Below are positions 27,698 to 36,427 of a stretch of 64,000 nt of DNA, piece by piece. The stretch spans positions 1,550,001 to 1,614,000 of the forward strand of contig NZ_LMHH01000001.1 of the NCBI RefSeq assembly GCF_001427865.1, written 5' to 3'. A program made the translations under genes and the position numbers. How positions within the stretch are numbered: the first letter of the stretch is position 1; each line of letters opens with the position of its first letter. Source of the stretch: Altererythrobacter sp. Root672. GTDB lineage: Bacteria; Pseudomonadota; Alphaproteobacteria; Sphingomonadales; Sphingomonadaceae. The notes beneath the pieces were generated by a model. It searched no databases. It saw nothing but the letters and a program-made list of their open reading frames with translations, and had not been told where the DNA came from.

Positions 27698-28885
27698 GTG
27701 GGCAGCAATGCAGTCCTCTATCTCGAACCGACCCGGGAGGTTCGGCCGATTGAACCGGAGTCTTCCACTCCCGCGGCCCCGCGTCTGCGCATCGTGGAGC
27801 GCGACTGGCGAAGCTTCGAGTGCCCCGCCGAACTGGCAAGCTGGAACGCCCTTTCGCTGAGGGCGAGCGAACCCAACCCTTTCCTCGAAAGCTGGTGCCT
27901 TCTCCCGGCTCTCCGGGCGCTGGACAGCTGCGGCGACGTGGAATTGCTGTGCCTGGAAGCCGACGGTCAACTGGCAGGGCTGCTCCCTGTCCGTCGCGAA
28001 GCGAGCTACTACGGGCACCCGGTTCCCCACTGGCGCAACTGGCTTCATCCCAATGCCTTCCTCGGCACGCCGTTAATCGCACGCGGGCTGGAGAAGGCGT
28101 TCTGGCTCGAATTGCTCGCCTGGATGGACAAGAACGCCGGCGGCGCCCTGTTCCTTCATCTCGAGCGCCAAGCGGGGGAAGGCCCGGTTGGTGGAGCCCT
28201 GCTCCAAGTCCTCGAGCACATGTCCCGCCACGCCGCGACAGTCATGCAGGAAGAGCGGGCGATGCTCCGCTCGGAACTGGAGCCCGACGCCTATCTGGAG
28301 CGGGCCCTTTCAGGAAAGAAGCGCAAGGAATTGCGCCGCCAGCACCGCCGCCTTGGCGAAGAAGGCGATCTATCTTCCGAATGCCTGCGCGATACCGCGG
28401 GCCTCGATGATTGGATCGAGGCGTTCCTCCAGCTGGAACGCGCGGGCTGGAAAGGCGAGGCTGGATCAGCCCTCGCCTGCGATAATGCTACCGAGGCGTT
28501 TTTCCGCGACACTCTGATTGGCGCGGCGCGGCATGGGCGGCTTGAACGCCGCGCTCTTCTTCTCGACGGTCAGCCGCTCGCCATGCTTGCCAGCTTCATG
28601 TGTCCGCCTGCGGCGTTCGCCTTCAAGACGGCCTTTGACGAACGTTATGCGCGGTTCTCTCCGGGGGCGCTTCTGCAACTCGACAATATCGAGGTTCTCA
28701 AGCGTCCCGAGATCGAGTGGTCTGACAGTTGCGCCGCCATGAACCACCCGATGATCGACCAGTTCTGGCGAGAACGGCGTTCCATCGTGAGCCGCAATAT
28801 CGCCATCGGTGGCGCCGCCCGCCAGTTGTTGTTCCGTCTGATCGCTGCCGTGGAGACCGCATCCGGCAGCAAGGGGTCCAAATGA
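27698..28885 (+). CDS. GNAT family acetyltransferase (BioF2/CelD-like)
   Basis: 395 residues from GTG 27698. The PF13480-type GNAT domain occupies about 190-345, with SGKKRKELRRQHRRLGEEG at its start and AFFRDTLIGAARHGRLERRALLLDGQPLAMLASF at the acyl-CoA region. An N-terminal lobe resembles CelD/FemAB-like proteins that act in polysaccharide or envelope modification. Its stop overlaps the next gene's ATG (ATGA). The acceptor is unknown. Confidence 0.78.
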   Translation: MGSNAVLYLEPTREVRPIEPESSTPAAPRLRIVERDWRSFECPAELASWNALSLRASEPNPFLESWCLLPALRALDSCGDVELLCLEADGQLAGLLPVRREASYYGHPVPHWRNWLHPNAFLGTPLIARGLEKAFWLELLAWMDKNAGGALFLHLERQAGEGPVGGALLQVLEHMSRHAATVMQEERAMLRSELEPDAYLERALSGKKRKELRRQHRRLGEEGDLSSECLRDTAGLDDWIEAFLQLERAGWKGEAGSALACDNATEAFFRDTLIGAARHGRLERRALLLDGQPLAMLASFMCPPAAFAFKTAFDERYARFSPGALLQLDNIEVLKRPEIEWSDSCAAMNHPMIDQFWRERRSIVSRNIAIGGAARQLLFRLIAAVETASGSKGSK

Positions 28886-29766
28886 ACGAGTTGCATGATC
28901 TGTATCGGGCCGAAGCGAGGCGTTCGGCGGCCGTCTTCCCGCCGCTCTCGCGCGCCAATTTCTCGGCGTCCTATCCAGAGGGGCCGCACAAGCTGCGGCA
29001 CAGCCTCGAAGGGCATCCGTTGCTCGAACTCGAAGCCCTGGCGCAACTTGGCGAAGCGCTGCCGGCGAGTTCGGTCGAGTACAATCGCGGGGACCTTTCA
29101 ATCGGTGTCGAAGGCAAGCCGCAAGGCAATGGCCTGACCATCGGCCAGACGATCCGCGGGATCGAACAGACCAACAGCTGGGCGGTGCTCAAGAATATCG
29201 AGCAGCACCCCACTTACGCCGCGCTGCTCGCTGAATTGCTTGGCGAACTTGAGACGGAGATCCTCCGCAAGACCGGGCGAATGCTGAAGACACAAGGCTA
29301 CGTCTTCGTGTCCAGCCCGAACGCCATCACCCCGTATCATTTCGATCCGGAGCACAACATCCTGCTGCAGTTGGTCGGAGAGAAATCGATGACCGTGTTT
29401 CGCGCGGGCGACGTGCTGTTCGCTCCAGACGCGGTACATGAGCAATATCACACCGGCGGTGCACGAGAGCTCTCCTGGAATGAGGAATTCGCCTGCCACG
29501 GCCTCACCTTCCGCCTTGCTCCAGGCGAAGCGCTGTACGTGCCGGTCATGGCCCCGCATTATGTTCGCAACGGGGGCGTCCCCTCGATCTCACTGTCGAT
29601 CACCTGGCGTAGCGAATGGAGCTTCGCCGAAGCCGACGCCCGCGCTTTCAACGGGTTGTTGCGTAGCTGGGGGCTGAATCCCGACCCACCGGTACGGTGG
29701 CCCGGGCGCAACACGGGGAAAGCAATCGCGTGGCGCATTCTGCGCCGGACCCCCGGCATCCGTTGA
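28882..29766 (+). CDS. Cupin-like (JmjC-related) protein
   Basis: 294 residues. Candidate iron ligands are in TPYHFDPEHNILLQLVGEKSMTVF (His and Asp spaced as HxD near 152-154) and a distal His in VPVMAPHYVRNGG near residue 230. This is the layout of JmjC-like 2-oxoglutarate oxygenases. It is translationally coupled to the GNAT gene, so the two probably act on one substrate or pathway, which is not known. Confidence 0.75.
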   Translation: MNELHDLYRAEARRSAAVFPPLSRANFSASYPEGPHKLRHSLEGHPLLELEALAQLGEALPASSVEYNRGDLSIGVEGKPQGNGLTIGQTIRGIEQTNSWAVLKNIEQHPTYAALLAELLGELETEILRKTGRMLKTQGYVFVSSPNAITPYHFDPEHNILLQLVGEKSMTVFRAGDVLFAPDAVHEQYHTGGARELSWNEEFACHGLTFRLAPGEALYVPVMAPHYVRNGGVPSISLSITWRSEWSFAEADARAFNGLLRSWGLNPDPPVRWPGRNTGKAIAWRILRRTPGIR

Positions 29767-29798
29767 CTGACGCCACGCCGCCGCGCAAGCGTGGCGGC

Positions 29799-30698
29799 AT
29801 GGCGACTGAAAAGATACACGTACCAACGCCCGAACAGTTGGTTGCCGATCTCGTACTGCTACTCAACCTGGAGCCTCGCGGCGCGGACACCTTCGTGGGC
29901 CGTAGGCAAGACGGTGGGACCGGGCGCGTGTTCGGCGGCCAGGCGATCGCCCAGGCGCTCGGCGCTGCCCGGCGAACCGTGCCCGAAGATCGTCACACCC
30001 ATTCGCTTCACGCTTACTTCCTGCGCGGCGGCAGCGACGCCTTGCCGATCGAGTTCCGCGTCAAGCGAGACCTCGATGGGCGGAGCTTCTCCAATCGCCG
30101 TGTCGTAGCCAGCCAGCAAGGCGCGCCGATCCTCAACCTGGTCGCCTCGTTCCAGAAACCTCAGCAAGGCCTGACGCACCAGTATGCGGTGATGCCGCAG
30201 GTACCTCCGCCCGAAGAGCTCGAGCCCGACGCCGCGATCCGCCAACGGGCCGGAGCCGAAATGCCCGAAGGTCCTCTACGCGACCTCATGCTTCGCGCCC
30301 GGCCGATCGACATTCGCTCGGTGGAACCGCGCAACTGGCAATCTCCGGGCAAGCGTGAACCGCGTGCCCACGCTTGGTTCCGGACCATCGCTCCCCTTCC
30401 CGACGACCAGCCGATCCACCGCGCGGTACTGGCCTACGCCAGCGACTTCCAGTTGCTCTCCACCGCGATCCAGCCGCATGGGCTCAGCTTCCACAAAGGC
30501 GAGATCAAGGCGGCGAGCCTCGACCATGCGATCTGGTTCCACGATGCCTTCCGCGCCGACGAATGGCTGCTCTACGTTACCGAGAGCCCGTGGTCGGGCC
30601 TCGCCCGAGGATTTGGCCGAGGACAGATCTTTACCCGCGACGGTCGCCTGGTCGCCAGCGTCGCGCAAGAAGGGATGATCCGGCCCGTCGAAGGCTAG
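29799..30698 (+). CDS. tesB: Acyl-CoA thioesterase II
   Basis: 299 residues from ATG 29799; the in-frame codons before it do not match the family. Two hot-dog domains: GRVFGGQAIAQALGAA and HSLHAYFLRGGS in the first, HRAVLAYASDFQLLSTAIQPHG and LDHAIWFHDAFRADEWLLYV in the second, with the Asp and Thr/Gln catalytic positions kept (ASDFQLL). It hydrolyses acyl-CoA in the cytoplasm. It converges on the universal stress protein gene with one base between stops. Confidence 0.92.
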   Translation: MATEKIHVPTPEQLVADLVLLLNLEPRGADTFVGRRQDGGTGRVFGGQAIAQALGAARRTVPEDRHTHSLHAYFLRGGSDALPIEFRVKRDLDGRSFSNRRVVASQQGAPILNLVASFQKPQQGLTHQYAVMPQVPPPEELEPDAAIRQRAGAEMPEGPLRDLMLRARPIDIRSVEPRNWQSPGKREPRAHAWFRTIAPLPDDQPIHRAVLAYASDFQLLSTAIQPHGLSFHKGEIKAASLDHAIWFHDAFRADEWLLYVTESPWSGLARGFGRGQIFTRDGRLVASVAQEGMIRPVEG

Positions 30699-30699
30699 G

Positions 30700-31515
30700 T
30701 CAGTGGGCGAGTAGCAATGGTAGGCCGGGATCGGTCAACAACCGGCGAGTGACCCCGCCGAACAGCATCTGCCGCAGCCGCGAATGCCCATAAGCGCCCA
30801 TAACGAGATAAGTGGCACCCCGCGCGCGGGCCGCTTCCTCCAAGGTGGCGGCAACACCTTCCGAGTTCTGCGTCAGTTCGACGATCTCGGCCTCTATTCC
30901 GTGACGGGCGAGATACTCCACGCCCCGCAGCGGTGGGATGTCATGCTCGGAGTCCGCCTTTTCCTCCGCGACGATTGCGAGCGAGACGCCACTCGCCCGC
31001 GCGAGAAACGGGACGGCCGCCTTGAGCGCACGCGAAGACTCTGCCGAATTGTTCCAGGCGACCAGCGCGGGCCCCCCTAGCGACAGGCCCGATTGTTCAT
31101 TGGGTACTACCAGCAGCGGAGCGCGACCATGGATCGCTAGACCACCGACCAGTGGCGAGGGTCCGCGGCCTCCCAGTTCCGACGGCGCGGCGCTGACAAC
31201 GACCAAGTCGGCGAGTGCCGCGTAATCGAGTAGGTAGCCCTCTTCTACACCAAACTCTTCCGCCCAGCTCCAGCGGACATCTTCCTTGGCCAAGCGGTCT
31301 TCGACCTTGGCGCGAAACTCCAGTGCGGCATCGCGTATCACCGGGATCATCTCGGAAATGACAGTGCCGTAGAGGTCGCCAGGAACGGCCACGTCGAATG
31401 ACACGACCTGAAGGCAAGTCAGATGGGCGTCGAGCTGTCGCGCAACGTCGAGGGCGACCTGGAAGCGGCTTTCAAACCGATCGTCGCGGCAGGCATGAAG
31501 CAGGATCGAGCGCAT
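30700..31515 (-). CDS. Universal stress protein, tandem-domain type
   Basis: 271 residues in two UspA-like halves. The second ends with the nucleotide-binding signature GAYGHSRLRQMLFGGVTRRLL (G-x2-G-x9-G-T pattern); the first half keeps the fold but a weaker loop (SELGGRGPSPLVGGLA). The ATG at 31515 lies 50 bases from a perfect FNR-type box, suggesting induction at low oxygen, as is common for such proteins. Confidence 0.9.
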   Translation of the reverse strand: MRSILLHACRDDRFESRFQVALDVARQLDAHLTCLQVVSFDVAVPGDLYGTVISEMIPVIRDAALEFRAKVEDRLAKEDVRWSWAEEFGVEEGYLLDYAALADLVVVSAAPSELGGRGPSPLVGGLAIHGRAPLLVVPNEQSGLSLGGPALVAWNNSAESSRALKAAVPFLARASGVSLAIVAEEKADSEHDIPPLRGVEYLARHGIEAEIVELTQNSEGVAATLEEAARARGATYLVMGAYGHSRLRQMLFGGVTRRLLTDPGLPLLLAH

Positions 31516-31565
31516 AGAGTCTCCTTCGCTGTCCGAGACAATGGCAAGCCTGCGCCGCCCGTGCC

Positions 31566-31579
31566 TTGACGAGGGTCAA
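31566..31579 (-). promoter_or_regulatory. Candidate FNR/FixK-type box upstream of the universal stress gene
   Basis: TTGAC-GAGG-GTCAA is a perfect dyad that fits the CRP/FNR consensus TTGAT-N4-ATCAA. It lies 50 bases before the start codon at 31515 and after the stop of the AI-2E transporter gene, so it can only serve the universal stress gene. No FNR-type regulator gene is in the window. Confidence 0.6.
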
Positions 31580-31628
31580 GTCCCCAACAGCGAAACAGCG
31601 GAAGGCGCGCTGGCGTTCCCGCCCGGAT

Positions 31629-32699
31629 CTATTCGACCTTTGCGGCCTCCTGCTGGCGAAGCTCGGTGAAGGTCCGCCAGACCGAAACAAACAGGGCCGC
31701 GATGATCGGGCCGATGATGAAGCCCGAGATGCCGAACAGTTTGAGCCCAGCCAGCGTTGATATCAGGACCACGAAGTCGGGCAGCTTGGTATCTTTTCCG
31801 ATCAGGATCGGGCGCAACAGATTGTCGACCATGCCGATGATGAAGAACCCGCAGAAGGCGAGCACCCCGCCCTCCCAGAACGATCCGGTCGCGATCAGAT
31901 AGACCGACACAGGAACCCAGACGATTCCGGTTCCGACCGCTGGCACGAGCGAGAACACGCCCATGAGCAGGCCCCACAACAGCGCTCCTTCGATGCCGAG
32001 GGACCAAAAGATCATGCCGCCCAGGAGACCCTGGATCACGGCCACCACGATCGACCCCTTCATCGTGGCGCGAACCACGGTGACGAAGTCCCCCAGCAGC
32101 CTGTCGCGCAAATCGGGATCGAGCGGGATCGCGGACTTGATCGTGCTGCCGTACTCGTCGCCGTCGCGCAGCAGGAAGAAGGTCAGATAAAGCATGATGC
32201 CAAGCGCGGCGAGGAAGTTGAGCGCGCCCTGACCGAACAGCAGCGCCTGCCCGGCGATGCTCTGCGCGCCGGTGGAGAGAGCGCCCGCCAAGGTGTCGCG
32301 GAGCCGATTTGCATCGGTCCAGTTCGGCCCCAGCAGGTCGGACACCCACGCCGGCAATGCCGACCGTAGCTGGGAGAGGACGATAGCTATGTCGAAATGG
32401 CCTTCTTCGAGGCCGACGTAGATCTCGGTAGCCTCCTGCACCAGCGAGACCGCCAGCAGGAATGCAGGTATCACGACCAGCCCGATTACGGTCAGGAGCG
32501 TGAGCGTGGCGGCCAGGCTTCGACGGCCCGAGAAGGCCACCACAAGCCTGCTGTACATTGGCGTGAACAGGATCGCTGCCACAACGCCCCAGAGAATCGC
32601 CCCGAAGTATGGCAGGGTCAGCCAGCCGAACAGCACGGTGACTGCTACCACCAGAAGCAGGAACGTCCCGTTCTCCAGACGGTCACCGCGCAAATTCAT
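31629..32699 (-). CDS. AI-2E family transporter
   Basis: 356 residues with about eight hydrophobic segments. The N-terminal pair (TFLLLVVAVTVLFGWLTLPYFGAILWGVVAAILF), the long polar loop near 95-150 and the C-terminal GISGFIIGPIIAALFVSVWRTF are typical of the PerM/AI-2E exporter family. Despite the family name, many members move other substrates or act in ion homeostasis. It lies upstream of the universal stress gene on the same strand. Confidence 0.88.
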   Translation of the reverse strand: MNLRGDRLENGTFLLLVVAVTVLFGWLTLPYFGAILWGVVAAILFTPMYSRLVVAFSGRRSLAATLTLLTVIGLVVIPAFLLAVSLVQEATEIYVGLEEGHFDIAIVLSQLRSALPAWVSDLLGPNWTDANRLRDTLAGALSTGAQSIAGQALLFGQGALNFLAALGIMLYLTFFLLRDGDEYGSTIKSAIPLDPDLRDRLLGDFVTVVRATMKGSIVVAVIQGLLGGMIFWSLGIEGALLWGLLMGVFSLVPAVGTGIVWVPVSVYLIATGSFWEGGVLAFCGFFIIGMVDNLLRPILIGKDTKLPDFVVLISTLAGLKLFGISGFIIGPIIAALFVSVWRTFTELRQQEAAKVE

Positions 32700-32748
32700 C
32701 GTTCACCCCCCCTTTTCACCTCTGACGCCCCACAATTCTAAATGTTCA

Positions 32749-34350
32749 TCAGGCCGTCGGCTGCGTGCAGACGTAACTGCTGGCCTTCTTGCTGTCGCCA
32801 CCCTTGTAGCGTGGATAGGCCGGGTACTGACAGAGTGGCCGCTCTTCATCGGGTGCAGAGCTGCGGCGGGCAACAGGGTTGGAGGGCGCTTTGCCCTCTT
32901 CGACCCAGGCAACCACTTCGCTCAGCAGGTCGAAACGGTCGAACGCGTTGCCGCCGCCGCAGTGGGCCATGCCCGGGACCATATAGAAGCGGCTGGCATT
33001 GTCCCACGCCTCTGCCCCGTTCGCTTCGCGCGCACGCTGCCAATAGTCCCAGGTGTCGTTGGCGGAGAACCAGGGATCGCTAACGCCGTGGTAGAACAGG
33101 ATCTTGCTGCCCTTGCCGAGGAAGGTGTTGAGATTGGTCCACACGTTGGTGTCGGTCAGCCGCTGCATCGCGTCGGAGCGAATGGTCCATGCCGCGGCGT
33201 CCAGGTCCATCGCGAGATCCCGATTGGCCGGCCCGAGGATGTCGGCCTTGCCGCTAACGATATAGCCCGAGATCGGGCCCGAGGTGTCGACCACACCAGT
33301 ATCAAATGGCACCGGCACGTAGAGCGGATGGCCTGAGGCGTCCTTTGGTCCGGCAAAGGCCCGCTCGAGCGCACCGACTTGCGCGCCGCTAAGGCAACCG
33401 TCCTGTTTGGCGCGCGAGCATTGCAGCTTGGCCGGCTGGAAACGGCACTGCGCCACGTTCATGATCATGCCGTCCTCAAGCCCATCGAGCGCGTCGCACT
33501 GGGCGAGCATCCCTTTCAGGATAGTCTGGCGATCGGCGGGGCTGAAGGCCTGCTCAGGTAGCGGCTTGCCCTCTGCGTCTCGGGGAGCGGCCTGGTTGAA
33601 CTGCACTTTGGCATAGGCCGCGCCGAGGTTCGAGAAGCCGGTCCGCATCGCCGGGGCGCCGACGACAATACCGTCGAACAGTTCGGGATAGCGCTGTGAG
33701 GCGAGCATGCTTTCGCGCCCACCTGTCGAACATCCAGCCATGTAACTGTGCGCGATCTCGCGTCCGTAGTGCTGCTGCACGATATCCTTGGCCACCAGGG
33801 TCACCGTGCGCACCGAAGCTTCGGCGAAATCGAGCGCCGCGCGCTGATCGACCGAGAAGCTGGCGTCGAATACTGCGCCCTTGTGCCCGCTGTCATGGCT
33901 GACCACGGCAAAGCCGCGCGAAAGTGCCGGAACGCCTCCTGCTGCGACATCACCGAGAGCACGACCCACGCTGCCGTTGAGGCCGCCGCCACCCTGAAGC
34001 AGAAAGCGGCCGTTCCAGGGCTCGGGCAACGCCAGCTCGAAGCCGATGCCGAACGCCTTGCCCTGCGCGCCGGTACGGCTGTTGATCACACCTTCGACCC
34101 GGCAATGGGCGGGCACGCCGGCGTCGGTGAACGAGTTGAAGCCGAACTGAACTCGCGTACCCGGCGCCACGGCGGGAACCGAAGTCGCGGAGGTGATCTC
34201 GACTCCTTTGCCGAAGTCGGCACCGACCAGGGCGGAACAAGCGCCTCCTTTATCCCCATCCGCCGACAGCGCGGGACTGGCAGCGACGGCCAGCAACGGA
34301 AGTGACAAGGTCAGCGCAAGGCGCGCGCGCCTGATGGTCGGTCGATTCAT
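32749..34350 (-). CDS. Tannase/feruloyl esterase family secreted hydrolase
   Basis: 533 residues from ATG 34350 with a Sec signal peptide ending ALSA near residue 30. The catalytic Ser is in GCSTGGRES near residue 205, Asp in YHGVSDPWFS near 423 and His in MAHCGGGNAFD near 462; the neighbouring Cys residues form the CS-D-HC disulfide typical of the family. It releases phenolic acids from esters such as plant cell-wall feruloyl groups. The stop of uvrC is 37 bases upstream. Confidence 0.88.
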   Translation of the reverse strand: MNRPTIRRARLALTLSLPLLAVAASPALSADGDKGGACSALVGADFGKGVEITSATSVPAVAPGTRVQFGFNSFTDAGVPAHCRVEGVINSRTGAQGKAFGIGFELALPEPWNGRFLLQGGGGLNGSVGRALGDVAAGGVPALSRGFAVVSHDSGHKGAVFDASFSVDQRAALDFAEASVRTVTLVAKDIVQQHYGREIAHSYMAGCSTGGRESMLASQRYPELFDGIVVGAPAMRTGFSNLGAAYAKVQFNQAAPRDAEGKPLPEQAFSPADRQTILKGMLAQCDALDGLEDGMIMNVAQCRFQPAKLQCSRAKQDGCLSGAQVGALERAFAGPKDASGHPLYVPVPFDTGVVDTSGPISGYIVSGKADILGPANRDLAMDLDAAAWTIRSDAMQRLTDTNVWTNLNTFLGKGSKILFYHGVSDPWFSANDTWDYWQRAREANGAEAWDNASRFYMVPGMAHCGGGNAFDRFDLLSEVVAWVEEGKAPSNPVARRSSAPDEERPLCQYPAYPRYKGGDSKKASSYVCTQPTA

Positions 34351-34387
34351 GTAGATTGCCCCTCCCTGTTGGTGCTTTTTCAGCCTG

Positions 34388-36328
34388 TTATCCGCTTGGG
34401 TGATAGAAGTCATACACCGCTTGCGCCACCGCTGCGCTCACGCCCGGAGCGCGTTGCAAATCTTCGAGCGCGGCCGCGCGCACTTTGCCCGCGGTACCAA
34501 AGTGCAGCAGCAGAGCACGCTTTCTCGAAGGACCAATCCCCGGAATCTCGTCAAGCGGCGAAGCGGTGATCGCGCGGCTGCGCTTCTGGCGGTGCGCACC
34601 GATGGCGAAGCGATGCGCCTCGTCGCGCAGGCGTTGCAGGTAGAACAGAACCGGCGAGTTGACCGGCAGCGTCTTCTCGCGCCCGTCGGGGAAATGGAAC
34701 ACCTCGCGCCCAGCATTGCGATCGGGTCCCTTGGACACGCCGATCAGCGGCACATCCTCGATGCCTAGCTCTTCCAGCGTATCGCGGACGCTCGACATCT
34801 GGCCCTTGCCGCCGTCGATCAAGACAAGCCCTGGCCACGATCCTCCGTCGCGGTCGGGATCTTCGTCGAGCGCCCGCCCGAACCGCCGCCCCATGACCTC
34901 GCGCATCATGCCGAAGTCGTCGTTGGTCTGGGCGCTCTTGATGTTGAACTTGCGGTACTGGTTTTTGAGGAACCCCTCCGGCCCCGCGACCACCATCGCC
35001 CCAACGGCGTTGGCGCCCTGGATGTGGCTGTTGTCGTAGATCTCGATCCTGCGCGGCTCCTCTGGCAGTTCGAGGAATTCGGTCATCTCGCGCAGGGTTC
35101 TCGCCTGCGTTCCGCTCTCGGCAAGACGGCGGTCGAGCGCTTCGGCGGCGTTGCGGCTGGCCTGCTCCATCAGGCGGCGGCGGTCTCCACGTTGCGGCAC
35201 GCTAATTTCTACACGGTGCCCGGCTACCTCGCAGAGCGCGAGCTCGAGCAACTCGCCTTCGGCCAGCTTGCGGTCGACCAGGATCGTGCGCGGTGGGGGC
35301 ACTTCTTCGTAGAACTGGGCCAGGACGCGAGCGAACACCTCCTCTTCCTCTACGCCCTGCGTATGGCTGGGAAAGAACGCACGATGGCCCCAGTTCTGGC
35401 CGCCACGGATGAAGAACGCCTGGATGGCGACTTGCCCGCCCTTTTCTGCCAGGGCGAAGACATCGGCGTTGCCGACACCCTCGGCATTGATCGCCTGGGT
35501 GCCCTGGATGAACGTCGCCGCGCGCAGCCGGTCGCGCATCGTCGCCGCGGTCTCGAAATCGAGCGCCTCCGCGGCAGCCGCCATCTGCGTCTCGATCTTC
35601 TTCTGCACCGCGCCCGAACGCCCGCCGAGAAAATCCTTCGCCTCGCGGATCAGCTCGTCATAGCCAGCCTTGTCGATGCGCCCGACGCATGGGGCCGAAC
35701 AGCGTTTGATCTGGTAGAGCAGGCACGGCCGATCGCGCCGGGAGAAAAAGCTATCAGTGCAGCTGCGCAACAAGAACAGCTTCTGCAAGGCGTTGATGGT
35801 GGTGTTGACCGAGCCGGCGCTGGCGAAAGGGCCGTAGTAGTCGCCCTTCGCTTTCCTCGCCCCGCGGTGCTTCATGATGCGTGGAAAGTCGTGCTCCGCG
35901 CGCAGCAGGATGAAAGGAAAGCTCTTATCATCCCGCAGCAAAACATTGTACGCTGGGCGAAATCGCTTGATCAGCTGCGCTTCGAGAAGCAGCGCCTCGG
36001 CTTCCGAATTGGTGGTGATGATCTCCATCCCGCGCGTCTGGGCGACCATGCGCTGCAGGCGGAGCGGCAGGCCCGCGACTTGTGTGTAATTGGCCACGCG
36101 GTTCTTCAGCGCCCGCGCCTTGCCAACATAGAGCACGTCGCCGCGAACATCGATCATCCGGTAGACACCGGGCTTGGGCTTCAGCGTCCGCACGACCTCA
36201 CGAATGGCCGCCACCCCCGCTTCGAGATCGGGCTGGGCCGCGCCGCGCACGGTGTAAGTCGCGCGCTCCTCGTGGAAACGCTCGGCGCCTTTAGGGTGAG
36301 GTGGAGATCCGGCGGGAGTACGAGCCAT
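34388..36328 (-). CDS. uvrC: Excinuclease ABC subunit C
   Basis: 646 residues from ATG 36328. It makes both incisions in nucleotide excision repair. The GIY-YIG domain is PGVYRMIDVRGDVLYVGKARALKNRV near 54-78, the UVR helix is seen in KIETQMAAAAEALDFETAATMRDRL, the RNase H-like domain has EIYDNSHIQG and LVLIDGGKGQ, and a helix-hairpin-helix pair closes it (LDEIPGIGPSRKRALLLHFG). All landmarks are intact. An upstream ATG at 36367 is less likely. Confidence 0.95.
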   Translation of the reverse strand: MARTPAGSPPHPKGAERFHEERATYTVRGAAQPDLEAGVAAIREVVRTLKPKPGVYRMIDVRGDVLYVGKARALKNRVANYTQVAGLPLRLQRMVAQTRGMEIITTNSEAEALLLEAQLIKRFRPAYNVLLRDDKSFPFILLRAEHDFPRIMKHRGARKAKGDYYGPFASAGSVNTTINALQKLFLLRSCTDSFFSRRDRPCLLYQIKRCSAPCVGRIDKAGYDELIREAKDFLGGRSGAVQKKIETQMAAAAEALDFETAATMRDRLRAATFIQGTQAINAEGVGNADVFALAEKGGQVAIQAFFIRGGQNWGHRAFFPSHTQGVEEEEVFARVLAQFYEEVPPPRTILVDRKLAEGELLELALCEVAGHRVEISVPQRGDRRRLMEQASRNAAEALDRRLAESGTQARTLREMTEFLELPEEPRRIEIYDNSHIQGANAVGAMVVAGPEGFLKNQYRKFNIKSAQTNDDFGMMREVMGRRFGRALDEDPDRDGGSWPGLVLIDGGKGQMSSVRDTLEELGIEDVPLIGVSKGPDRNAGREVFHFPDGREKTLPVNSPVLFYLQRLRDEAHRFAIGAHRQKRSRAITASPLDEIPGIGPSRKRALLLHFGTAGKVRAAALEDLQRAPGVSAAVAQAVYDFYHPSG

Positions 36329-36427
36329 GGAGGTCAGATAATGCGCCGCCGCGCATCCGTCATCCAAGAGTTCCGGTTGGCGAAGCTAGCAGGCTGATCG
36401 TCCCGCACACTTCGCCAACCGGGGAGA

